This document shows positions 9,314 to 16,432 of a DNA stretch of 64,000 nt, one piece after another. The position numbers were made by a program, and so were the translations under genes. This DNA is from Haemophilus haemolyticus_M (lineage in GTDB: Bacteria > Pseudomonadota > Gammaproteobacteria > Enterobacterales > Pasteurellaceae). How positions within the stretch are numbered: the first letter of the stretch is position 1; each line of letters opens with the position of its first letter. The stretch lies in assembly GCF_003490935.1 (NCBI RefSeq), contig NZ_QQGD01000003.1:124001-188000 (forward strand). The letters run 5' to 3'. The notes under the pieces are model-generated. The model made no database searches, was not told the origin of the DNA, and saw only the letters and a program-made list of their open reading frames with translations.

Positions 9314-9341
9314 TTGACAAGCTAATCGACTTACTGATAGT
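9314..9341 (+). promoter_or_regulatory. metX promoter
   Basis: A consensus -35 TTGACA (9314-9319), a 16-base spacer and a -10 GATAGT (9336-9341, 4 of 6), 35 bases before the metX ATG. Confidence 0.6.
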
Positions 9342-9376
9342 TTAAACGCCATTCTGATTATTACGATAGGTTTTCA

Positions 9377-10453
9377 ATGTCTGTGCAAAATGTAGTGCTT
9401 TTTGACACACAGCCTTTAACTCTGATGCTTGGCGGCAAACTTTCCCATATTAATGTCGCATATCAAACTTATGGCACACTCAATGCCGAGAAAAATAATG
9501 CGGTACTAATTTGCCACGCGCTAACTGGCGATGCTGAGCCTTATTTCGATGATGGTCGCGATGGCTGGTGGCAGAATTTTATGGGTGCAGGTTTAGCATT
9601 AGATACAGATCGTTATTTTTTTATTAGCTCGAACGTATTAGGTGGTTGCAAGGGAACAACTGGGCCTTCATCAATTAATCCGCAAACGGGTAAACCTTAT
9701 GGTAGCCAATTTCCTAATATTGTTGTGCAAGATATTGTTAAAGTACAAAAAGCCTTGCTTGATCATCTTGGCATTAGCCATTTAAAAGCGATTATTGGCG
9801 GATCTTTTGGTGGCATGCAAGCGAACCAATGGGCGATTGATTATCCTGATTTTATGGATAATATCGTGAATCTTTGTTCATCTATTTATTTTAGTGCTGA
9901 AGCCATCGGTTTTAACCATGTTATGCGTCAAGCGGTAATTAATGATCCTAATTTTAACGGCGGCGATTATTACGAGGGTACACCGCCAGATCAAGGGCTA
10001 TCTATTGCTCGTATGCTAGGTATGCTGACTTACCGCACTGATTTACAGCTTGCAAAAGCCTTTGGACGAGCAACAAAATCAGATGGCAGCTTTTGGGGCG
10101 ATTACTTTCAAGTGGAATCCTACCTTTCTTATCAAGGCAAAAAATTCTTAGAACGTTTTGATGCAAATAGTTATTTGCATTTGTTACGTGCGTTGGATAT
10201 GTATGATCCAAGCATAGGGTATGAAAATGTCAAAGAGGCATTATCACGCATTAAAGCACGCTATACATTGGTTTCTGTGACAACGGATCAACTATTTAAG
10301 CCTGTTGACCTTTATAAAAGTAAACAGCTTTTAGAGCAAAGTGGAGTCGATCTACATTTTTACGAATTCCCATCAGATTATGGACACGATGCGTTTTTAG
10401 TGGATTATGATCAGTTTGAAAAACGAATTAGAGATGGTTTAGCGGGTAATTAG
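9377..10453 (+). CDS. metX: Homoserine O-acetyltransferase
   Basis: MetX acetylates homoserine with acetyl-CoA, the first committed step of methionine synthesis by the direct-sulfhydrylation or transsulfuration routes. The 358-residue protein is an alpha/beta-hydrolase: CHALTGDA near 46-53, SSNVLGGCKGTTGP near 84-97, the nucleophile elbow GGSFGGMQ with Ser143, Asp in TTDQLFKP near 305 and His in YGHDAFLVD near 337 complete the catalytic triad. Two tandem met-box-like sequences precede the promoter, so repression by MetJ is likely. The final uptake-sequence hairpin ends the transcript. Confidence 0.95.
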   Translation: MSVQNVVLFDTQPLTLMLGGKLSHINVAYQTYGTLNAEKNNAVLICHALTGDAEPYFDDGRDGWWQNFMGAGLALDTDRYFFISSNVLGGCKGTTGPSSINPQTGKPYGSQFPNIVVQDIVKVQKALLDHLGISHLKAIIGGSFGGMQANQWAIDYPDFMDNIVNLCSSIYFSAEAIGFNHVMRQAVINDPNFNGGDYYEGTPPDQGLSIARMLGMLTYRTDLQLAKAFGRATKSDGSFWGDYFQVESYLSYQGKKFLERFDANSYLHLLRALDMYDPSIGYENVKEALSRIKARYTLVSVTTDQLFKPVDLYKSKQLLEQSGVDLHFYEFPSDYGHDAFLVDYDQFEKRIRDGLAGN

Positions 10454-10458
10454 TCATA

Positions 10459-10495
10459 AAAAAGTGCGGTGAAATTTCACCGCACTTTTTTCTTA
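10459..10495 (+). terminator. metX terminator made of an inverted uptake-sequence pair
   Basis: AAAAGTGCGGTGAAA pairs with TTTCACCGCACTTTT and is followed by T residues; both arms are full DNA uptake sequences. A further uptake sequence lies at ~10520. Confidence 0.9.
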
Positions 10496-10607
10496 TTTTT
10501 AAAAACTTTCTTAGTTTATACCGCACTTTTTATCCAAAAGTTCTGAAGTGTAATTAAGCATAATGCAAGCCAAATTATTCCGTTTGCAATGCCTTTTTGT
10601 GTTCTGA

Positions 10608-10650
10608 AAAATTGATGTATGTCAATTTTAATGGTACAAGCACTTATAAT
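10608..10650 (+). promoter_or_regulatory. manXYZ promoter with FNR/CRP-like activator site
   Basis: AAAATTGA and TCAATTTT form an 8+6+8 inverted repeat (10608-10629). Its core TTGATGTATGTCAA (10612-10625) matches the FNR consensus TTGAT-N4-ATCAA at 9 of 10 positions. A consensus -10 TATAAT lies at 10645-10650, which puts the site centre near -40, the class II activator position, and no good -35 is visible. CRP-type half-sites share the TGA-N6-TCA core, so CRP cannot be excluded. Confidence 0.6.
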
Positions 10651-10716
10651 TATCTTGAGTTAGGCAACCGTTTACTCTATGCTCTTGACGATTTATTTCA
10701 ACCTTAGGAGTATCCA

Positions 10717-11718
10717 ATGATTCAAGTAATCGTTGCAGCTCACGGTAAGCTTGCTGCTGAGTTGGTCAATTCTTCTGAAATGGTGTTTGGTGAGGTGGAA
10801 GGACTCCACGGTGTAACATTCGTTCCAGGAGAAGGGCAAGACACCTTGGTGGAAAAGTATGAGGCTATTATTGCTGAATGCTCGCCATCAGATAGCGTGT
10901 TATTTTTGGTAGATTTATTTGGTGGTAGCCCGTATAACGCGGCAGCTCGAGTGGCGGCAAAACGTCCTCAAGATGATATTGTCACTGGCGTAAGTTTACC
11001 AATGTTATTAGAAGTATTAGATGCCAAGGATGATGCAAAATCAGCGGAAGCTCTTGCCAATGTCGCCAAGGAAGTTGGCGTAATGGCGGTGAAAAGTTAT
11101 CGGAAACCAGATGATGTTGCCTCTTTCGCTCAACCTGAAGCCACTTCAGAAGCAAAAAGTGCGGTCAATTCTAAACAAGAATCTGAGGAACAGGAAGATA
11201 ATATTCAATACGATCCTAATGGACGTATGAGTGTCAATTTACTGCGTATTGATGATCGTTTAATTCATGGTCAAGTCGCTACTTCTTGGGCAAAAGCAGT
11301 GAAATGCGAAGCCATTTTTGCTATTAGTGATGAAGTGGCAAATGATGAATTACGTAAGGAATTGCTTCTTCAAATTGCGCCGCCACATTTGAAAGCCTAT
11401 GTCATTCCTGTGGATAAAGCGATTAAGGTTTACAACAATCCAAAATATGCGAGCCGTAATATTTTAATGCTTGTAACCAAGCCAGAAGATGCCGTGCGTT
11501 TAATCGAAGGTGGTTTGCGTATTGATACCATTAACGTGGGCGGAATGACGCATAAAGAAGGCAATAAACAGCTTTCTGATGCGGTCACAGTGAATCCATC
11601 TAATGTCGCTGCATTCAAAAAATTACTTGATATGGGCGTGAAGCTTTCCCTTCAAAAAGTAGCAGCGAATAAGCCTGTTGAACTTACTCGCGAAAAACTT
11701 GATTCAATTAAATTCTAG
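10717..11718 (+). CDS. manX: Mannose-family PTS EIIAB component
   Basis: Cytoplasmic phosphotransfer subunit that takes phosphate from HPr and passes it to the sugar bound by EIICD. Residues 1-~130 are the IIA domain with the phosphorylated His9 (VAAHGK) and the DLFGGSPYN motif at 66-74. Residues ~171-333 are the IIB domain with phosphorylated His184 (RIDDRLIHGQV). The linker (~135-170) is Ala/Ser/Glu-rich and contains an uptake sequence (11157-11165) read as KSAV. The order manX-manY-manZ with 10-11-base gaps shows one operon. EI and HPr come from ptsHI at 29566-31630. Confidence 0.93.
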   Translation: MIQVIVAAHGKLAAELVNSSEMVFGEVEGLHGVTFVPGEGQDTLVEKYEAIIAECSPSDSVLFLVDLFGGSPYNAAARVAAKRPQDDIVTGVSLPMLLEVLDAKDDAKSAEALANVAKEVGVMAVKSYRKPDDVASFAQPEATSEAKSAVNSKQESEEQEDNIQYDPNGRMSVNLLRIDDRLIHGQVATSWAKAVKCEAIFAISDEVANDELRKELLLQIAPPHLKAYVIPVDKAIKVYNNPKYASRNILMLVTKPEDAVRLIEGGLRIDTINVGGMTHKEGNKQLSDAVTVNPSNVAAFKKLLDMGVKLSLQKVAANKPVELTREKLDSIKF

Positions 11719-11729
11719 GAGCGCATTTT

Positions 11730-12524
11730 ATGTCAACAATGGAACTCATTTTAGTCGTGCTTGTCGCGGCAATTTGCGGTATGGGGAGCGTATTAGATGA
11801 GCGTCAAACCCACCGTCCACTTTTTGCTTGTACTATGATTGGCTTGGTATTAGGCGATCTTGAAACCGGTATTATCCTTGGCGGTACATTAGAAATGATC
11901 GCGCTAGGTTGGATGAACGTTGGGGCTGCGATGGCGCCAGATGCAGCACTTGCTAGTGTGATCTCTGCGATTCTTGTTATTAAAGGCGGTCAATCTGTGG
12001 GTACAGCGATTGCTATCGCGGTGCCAGTTGCTGCTGCAGGTCAAGTGCTTACTATTTTCGTACGTACACTAACAATCTTCTTACAACATAAAGCGGATAA
12101 ATTTGCTGAGCAAGCTAATTTCCGTGGGATTGAACTTTGCCATTTTGCAGGGCTTTCTTTACAAGCATTGCGTGTTGCAATTCCTGCATTAGCGGTTGGT
12201 TTGGTCGCAGGTACTGATGCCGTAACTAGCGCATTAGATGCAATTCCTGAAGTGATTACTCGTGGCTTACAAATTGCGGGTGGATTTATCGTCGTAGTAG
12301 GTTATGCAATGGTGATTAATATGATGCGTGCGGGTGCATTAATGCCATTCTTCTTCCTTGGTTTTGTTATTGCTTCCTTTACTAATTACAACTTAGTTGG
12401 ATTGGGTATTCTTGGTATTTGCTTAGCAATGCTTTATATCCAATTAAATCCGCGTTTTAACCAAGTCGCAATGCCTGTGGCAAGCAAAAGAAAACTTGCT
12501 GATAACGAATTAGAAGGTCTATAA
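11730..12524 (+). CDS. manY: Mannose-family PTS EIIC component
   Basis: Membrane subunit of the mannose-family permease, 264 residues with several hydrophobic segments. The family-typical N-terminal region ERQTHRPLFACTMIGLVLGDLETGIILGG is followed by GGTLEMIALGWMNVGAAMAPD. It works as a complex with ManZ to bind and move the sugar (mannose, glucose, glucosamine and similar in E. coli; the substrate here is not shown by sequence). The ribosome-binding sequence AGGAGCG precedes the ATG. Confidence 0.93.
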   Translation: MSTMELILVVLVAAICGMGSVLDERQTHRPLFACTMIGLVLGDLETGIILGGTLEMIALGWMNVGAAMAPDAALASVISAILVIKGGQSVGTAIAIAVPVAAAGQVLTIFVRTLTIFLQHKADKFAEQANFRGIELCHFAGLSLQALRVAIPALAVGLVAGTDAVTSALDAIPEVITRGLQIAGGFIVVVGYAMVINMMRAGALMPFFFLGFVIASFTNYNLVGLGILGICLAMLYIQLNPRFNQVAMPVASKRKLADNELEGL

Positions 12525-12534
12525 GGAGCGTATT

Positions 12535-13368
12535 ATGTCAGAACAAAAAGTAACTCTTACAAAGGGTGATATTTTAAGTACTTATTTCCGTTCAACGTTC
12601 CTTTTAGGTTCATTTAACTTTGAACGTATGCAATCAATGGGATTTTGTGTTTCGATGATCCCAACAATCAAACGCTTATATAGCAAAAAAGAAGATCAGG
12701 CTGCGGCACTCAAACGCCATCTTGAATTTTTTAATACTCAACCTTGGGTTGGGTCTGCAATTATGGGCGTGACCGCCGCAATGGAACAAGAGCGTGCGAA
12801 TGGCGCAAAAGATGTGGATGATGCGGCAATTAGTGGTGTAAAAGTCGGACTTATGGGGCCACTAGCTGGTGTGGGCGATCCTATTTTCTGGGGAACTTTA
12901 CGCCCAGTTTTAGCCGCACTTGGTGCTGGAATTGCCTTAACAGGTAGCATTTTAGGTCCATTATTGTTTTTTATCTTAATCAATGTGATCCGTGCTGTTA
13001 CTCGCTGGTATGGTTTCAAATATGGTTATGAAAAAGGCACTGAAATCGTTTCTGATATGGGCGGTGGACGTTTGCAAAAAATCACTCAAGGGGCTTCTAT
13101 TCTTGGTCTCTTTGTCATGGGCTCGTTGGTTTCTAAATGGACAAGTATTAATGTCCCATTAGAACTTACTCGTTATAAAAACCAATTGGGTGAAGAAGTT
13201 GTTGTAACATTGCAAGGCGTATTAAATGATCTACTTCCAGGTTTATTAGCCTTATTACTGACTTTCTTATGTATGTATTTATTACGTAAAAAAGTGAATG
13301 CAATGGTGATTATTTTCGGTTTATTTGGCGTAGGGATTTTAGGTTACTGGGCTGGTATTCTTGCATAA
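12535..13368 (+). CDS. manZ: Mannose-family PTS EIID component
   Basis: The second membrane subunit of the permease, 277 residues. Family features are FRSTFLLGSFNFERMQSMGFC at the N-terminus, HLEFFNTQPWVGSAIMG near 62-78 and GVKVGLMGPLAGVGDPIFWGT near 101-121, then a C-terminal group of membrane helices. It starts 10 bases after manY with AAGGAGCG in front and is followed by a terminator, so the operon proper ends here. Confidence 0.93.
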   Translation: MSEQKVTLTKGDILSTYFRSTFLLGSFNFERMQSMGFCVSMIPTIKRLYSKKEDQAAALKRHLEFFNTQPWVGSAIMGVTAAMEQERANGAKDVDDAAISGVKVGLMGPLAGVGDPIFWGTLRPVLAALGAGIALTGSILGPLLFFILINVIRAVTRWYGFKYGYEKGTEIVSDMGGGRLQKITQGASILGLFVMGSLVSKWTSINVPLELTRYKNQLGEEVVVTLQGVLNDLLPGLLALLLTFLCMYLLRKKVNAMVIIFGLFGVGILGYWAGILA

Positions 13369-13385
13369 TCCTTTAGAAAGCTAAT

Positions 13386-13416
13386 AATAAGGGCGATGAT
13401 AACGCCCTTATTTTTT
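13386..13416 (+). terminator. manXYZ terminator
   Basis: AATAAGGGCG pairs with CGCCCTTATT over a 7-base loop, followed by six T residues. It separates manZ from the small gene at 13430, which may receive read-through. Confidence 0.85.
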
Positions 13417-13429
13417 ATGGTGAATTTGA

Positions 13430-13813
13430 ATGAAATTATCTGAACTTATCCAAGCACCACCCAGTGAAACTTATATTAAAAACAGCTCTCGACTGGTTTC
13501 AGGCTTATTTGTTATAGGTGGGTTACTGTATTATCCGACGAGCGGTTATGGCACTGTCATTGCATTGGCATTAACACTAATTGTTTTAGTTGGGCAAAAG
13601 ATGTTGCTTACCCAAGCAAATAAGGATTTTGCTGATATGTATCAAGCACAGGCTTTATTTGAAAAAACGCAAAACTATGACTATTTACATTTTATTATGG
13701 CGCGTTCAGAACAGATGCTAAAGGATAATAAAGTGCTTTCTGACAAAGCAAAAAATGAAATTCATAAGCTACAAGCATTTTCTCAAGGTGAATTAGAAAA
13801 GATGGAGGAATAA
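13430..13813 (+). CDS. Small membrane protein of unknown function
   Basis: 127 residues. A soluble ~22-residue N-terminus, two closely spaced hydrophobic stretches (~23-58: LVSGLFVIGGLLYYP and GTVIALALTLIVLVG), then a charged helical C-terminus (EKTQNYDYLHFIMARSEQ...). I do not recognise the family; E. coli has yobD at the same position after manXYZ but no clear resemblance is visible. It begins 14 bases after the manXYZ terminator, so it may be expressed by read-through. Confidence 0.7.
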   Translation: MKLSELIQAPPSETYIKNSSRLVSGLFVIGGLLYYPTSGYGTVIALALTLIVLVGQKMLLTQANKDFADMYQAQALFEKTQNYDYLHFIMARSEQMLKDNKVLSDKAKNEIHKLQAFSQGELEKMEE

Positions 13814-13842
13814 AAAATGGCTACATGAAGTAGCCATTTTTA
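13813..13842 (+). terminator. Terminator after the small membrane protein gene
   Basis: AAAATGGCTAC pairs with GTAGCCATTTT around a short loop, with T residues after it. Confidence 0.75.
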
Positions 13843-13849
13843 TAAGCGG

Positions 13850-13879
13850 AAAAGTGCGGTCAGTTTTCAACGCACTTTT
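13850..13879 (-). terminator. argG terminator, uptake-sequence derived
   Basis: AAAAGTGCG pairs with CGCACTTTT. The left arm is a full uptake sequence; the right arm has lost one C (ACGCACTTT) but keeps the stem. It lies 4 bases beyond the argG stop. Confidence 0.7.
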
Positions 13880-13882
13880 ATC

Positions 13883-15217
13883 TTATTTCTTGCCTAATTG
13901 TGGCAATACTGAATCTTTAATTGCGCTTAATAAACCTGTTTGTGCATAGATACCAAGTTTACCTCGGGTGTCAGATACATCTAAATTACGCATTGTTAAT
14001 TGACCGATACGATCAATTGGATCAAATGGTGCATCTTCCACTTTTTCCATACTTAAACGCTCTGCTTCGTAGGTTAAGTTCGGTGATTCGGTATTTAAGA
14101 TCGTGAAGTCATTACCACGACGAAGTTCAAGTGTTACCGTGCCCGTAATCGCTTTTGCCACCCAACGTTGTGCTGTTTCGCGCAGCATTAGTGCTTGCGG
14201 ATCAAACCAACGACCTTGATATAACAAACGGCCTAAACGGATACCATTAATACGATATTGTTCGATGGTATCTTCATTGTGAATACCGGTTACCAAACGT
14301 TCATAAGCAATATGCAATAATGCCATTCCTGGTGCTTCATAAATACCACGAGATTTTGCTTCAATTATGCGGTTTTCGATTTGGTCAGACATCCCTAAAC
14401 CATGACGGCTACCGATACGATTGGCTTCTAGAATAATATCAACTGCATTATCAAAACGTTTACCATTTAATGCGACAGGGATGCCTTCTTCAAAAGTGAC
14501 TGTGACTGTTTCAGGTTTAATTTCTACATTCTCGTCCCAAAATGCTACACCCATAATTGGTTTAACAATTTTCATCCCAGTGCTTAATTGCTCCAAGTCT
14601 TTTGCTTCATGGGTTGCACCCAGCATATTGGAATCGGTCGAATAGGCTTTTTCAACAGACATTTTATAGTCAAAACCATTTTCGATAAGGAATTGAGACA
14701 TTTCAAAGCGACCACCAAGTTCTTCAATAAATTGCGCATCTAACCAAGGTTTATAGATTTTTAAATTCGGGTTTGTTAATAAACCATAACGATAGAAACG
14801 TTCGATATCATTCCCTTTGAATGTAGAGCCATCCCCCCAAATATTTACATCGTCTTCTTTCATTGCAGCAACAAGCATTGTGCCAGTTACTGCGCGACCA
14901 AGTGGCGTTGTATTGAAGTAAGGAATTCCGCCTGTAGAAATATGGAATGCACCGCATTGAATTGCCGCAATGCCTTCATGAGCAAGCTGAGCACGACAAT
15001 CAATTAAGCGAGCATTTTCTGCACCATACGCCATCGCTTTTTTAGGGATTGCGCTGTAGTCATCCTCATCAGGTTGGCCTAAATTGGCGGTGTAGGCATA
15101 AGGCACCGCGCCTTTTTGACGCATCCAAAGTAATGCTGCACTGGTGTCTAATCCGCCAGAGAACGCGATACCGACTTTTTGTCCTTCAGGTAAATGTTGT
15201 AGAATTGTATTTGACAT
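13883..15217 (-). CDS. argG: Argininosuccinate synthase
   Basis: Joins citrulline and aspartate with ATP to form argininosuccinate in arginine synthesis. 444 residues, matching the long gammaproteobacterial form. The N-type ATP pyrophosphatase motif SGGLDTS is at 20-26; further family segments are NTTPLGRAVTGTMLVAAM, WGDGSTFKGNDIERFYRYG and STDSNMLGATHEAKDLE. Start chosen at MSNTILQHLP, with AAGGAAAAGAT before it. Two ARG boxes with the canonical 3-bp gap lie 25-63 bases upstream, so arginine repression through ArgR is expected. Confidence 0.96.
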   Translation of the reverse strand: MSNTILQHLPEGQKVGIAFSGGLDTSAALLWMRQKGAVPYAYTANLGQPDEDDYSAIPKKAMAYGAENARLIDCRAQLAHEGIAAIQCGAFHISTGGIPYFNTTPLGRAVTGTMLVAAMKEDDVNIWGDGSTFKGNDIERFYRYGLLTNPNLKIYKPWLDAQFIEELGGRFEMSQFLIENGFDYKMSVEKAYSTDSNMLGATHEAKDLEQLSTGMKIVKPIMGVAFWDENVEIKPETVTVTFEEGIPVALNGKRFDNAVDIILEANRIGSRHGLGMSDQIENRIIEAKSRGIYEAPGMALLHIAYERLVTGIHNEDTIEQYRINGIRLGRLLYQGRWFDPQALMLRETAQRWVAKAITGTVTLELRRGNDFTILNTESPNLTYEAERLSMEKVEDAPFDPIDRIGQLTMRNLDVSDTRGKLGIYAQTGLLSAIKDSVLPQLGKK

Positions 15218-15241
15218 ATCTTTTCCTTGTTTATAATTTAG

Positions 15242-15280
15242 ATTGAATAATTAATCATTTTATTTGAATAAAAAGTCATT
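15242..15280 (-). promoter_or_regulatory. Pair of ARG boxes (ArgR operator) of argG
   Basis: ATTGAATAATTAATCATT (15242-15259) and TTTGAATAAAAAGTCATT (15263-15280) each match the 18-bp ARG box WNTGAATWWWWATTCANW with one mismatch. The gap is 3 bp, as in E. coli ArgR operators. A -10-like TTTATA/TATAAA on the minus strand lies at 15230-15235. Confidence 0.8.
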
Positions 15281-15357
15281 TAAATATAACCGCACTTTTT
15301 ACGTTTGTCTAGCCTTTTATGTATTAAGACGAAAAATCTTTAGTTGTCATCATGCAT

Positions 15358-15389
15358 AAAAAATCCCCGCTCTAAATAGCAGGGATTTT
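15358..15389 (-). terminator. purC terminator
   Basis: Interrupted stem AAAATCCC-GCT with AGC-GGGATTTT (one extra base on each side), ending in a T-run on the minus strand just past the purC stop. Confidence 0.75.
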
Positions 15390-15394
15390 GATTT

Positions 15395-16267
15395 CTATTT
15401 TGTTAATAAATCCAGTGCTTCCTGATATTTATCAACCGTTTTCTGAATAATATTTTCTGGCACTTTCGGTGCGGGAGCTTGTTTGTTCCAGCCGCTATTT
15501 TCTAACCAATCGCGTACAAATTGTTTATCGAATGATGGAGGATTAATCCCTTCCTGATAAGTATCGATAGACCAAAAACGGCTAGAATCAGGTGTTAATA
15601 CTTCATCCATTAAAGTGAGCGTGCCATTTTCATCTAAACCGAATTCAAATTTTGTGTCGCAAATAATAATGCCTTTAGTCAGTGCATATTCTGCAGCAGC
15701 AGTATAAAGTGCGATCGCTTTTTCTTTTACTTGTGCGGCTAAATCAGCCCCGATGAGTTTTTCACATTCTGCATAGCTGATATTTATATCATGATTGCCA
15801 ACGGCTTCTTTACTTGATGGGGTGAAAATAGGTTCTGGTAATTTACTGGCTTCAACTAAGCCTTCAGGTAATTTTAATCCACAGATGGTTCCAGTTTGTT
15901 TGTAATCTTTTAAACCACTGCCAGTTAAATAGCCACGTACGATAGATTCAATTTTAATGGGATTTAAACGTTTACACACTACCGCGCGATCTTTGATTAA
16001 ATCGGCTTCTTCTTTTGGTAACACATCATAAACACTTTCGCCAGTGAAATGATTCGGCATAATGTGAGCAAGTTTGTTAAACCAAAAATTGGATATTTGA
16101 GTCAGGATTTCGCCTTTTCGTGGAATGGGATCATCTAAAATAACATCAAACGCAGATAATCGGTCAGAAGCAACCATTAGCATACGTTTATCATCGATTT
16201 CATAGAGATCGCGTACTTTACCTGAATAGATTTTTTTTAGACTTAGAGTGGGGAGTTGTTGTGTCAT
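15395..16267 (-). CDS. purC: Phosphoribosylaminoimidazole-succinocarboxamide synthase (SAICAR synthetase)
   Basis: Condenses CAIR with aspartate in purine synthesis. The start is placed at MTQQLPTLSLKKIYSGKVRDLYE (290 residues), 16 codons inside the longest open frame, because the upstream codons overlap the promoter and AGGTG precedes this ATG at a suitable distance. Family motifs are SGKVRDLYE, DRLSAFDVIL, CKRLNPIKIESIVRGYLTGSG, DTKFEFG, DEVLTPDSSRFW. The protein is longer than E. coli PurC (237 aa) and resembles the longer form found in Haemophilus and eukaryotes. A PurR-type palindrome precedes the promoter. Confidence 0.94.
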   Translation of the reverse strand: MTQQLPTLSLKKIYSGKVRDLYEIDDKRMLMVASDRLSAFDVILDDPIPRKGEILTQISNFWFNKLAHIMPNHFTGESVYDVLPKEEADLIKDRAVVCKRLNPIKIESIVRGYLTGSGLKDYKQTGTICGLKLPEGLVEASKLPEPIFTPSSKEAVGNHDINISYAECEKLIGADLAAQVKEKAIALYTAAAEYALTKGIIICDTKFEFGLDENGTLTLMDEVLTPDSSRFWSIDTYQEGINPPSFDKQFVRDWLENSGWNKQAPAPKVPENIIQKTVDKYQEALDLLTK

Positions 16268-16303
16268 CGTTTTGCACCTGTATGAAAGTAAAAACTGGCG
16301 CGT

Positions 16304-16336
16304 ATTGTACCTCACTTTTAAAGCAAACGTTTGCTA
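16304..16336 (-). promoter_or_regulatory. purC promoter region with PurR box
   Basis: AAGCAAACGTTTGCTA (16321-16336) is a near-perfect palindrome matching the PurR consensus ACGCAAACGTTTGCGT at 13 of 16 positions. A -10 TACAAT on the minus strand lies at 16304-16309, so the box covers the -35 region, as expected for a repressor. Confidence 0.75.
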
Positions 16337-16353
16337 TTTTTTAAAGAAATAAA

Positions 16354-16379
16354 AAATCTCCTGAAATTTCAGGAGATTT
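16354..16379 (-). terminator. mrcB terminator
   Basis: AAATCTCCTGAA pairs with TTCAGGAGATTT; a T-run follows on the minus strand (A-run at 16351). It sits 54 bases beyond the mrcB stop. Confidence 0.75.
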
Positions 16380-16432
16380 GTAGTTTTTCATTTAGAAATA
16401 TTTGGCTGTTATTGGAATGCTTCCTAGCTTAA

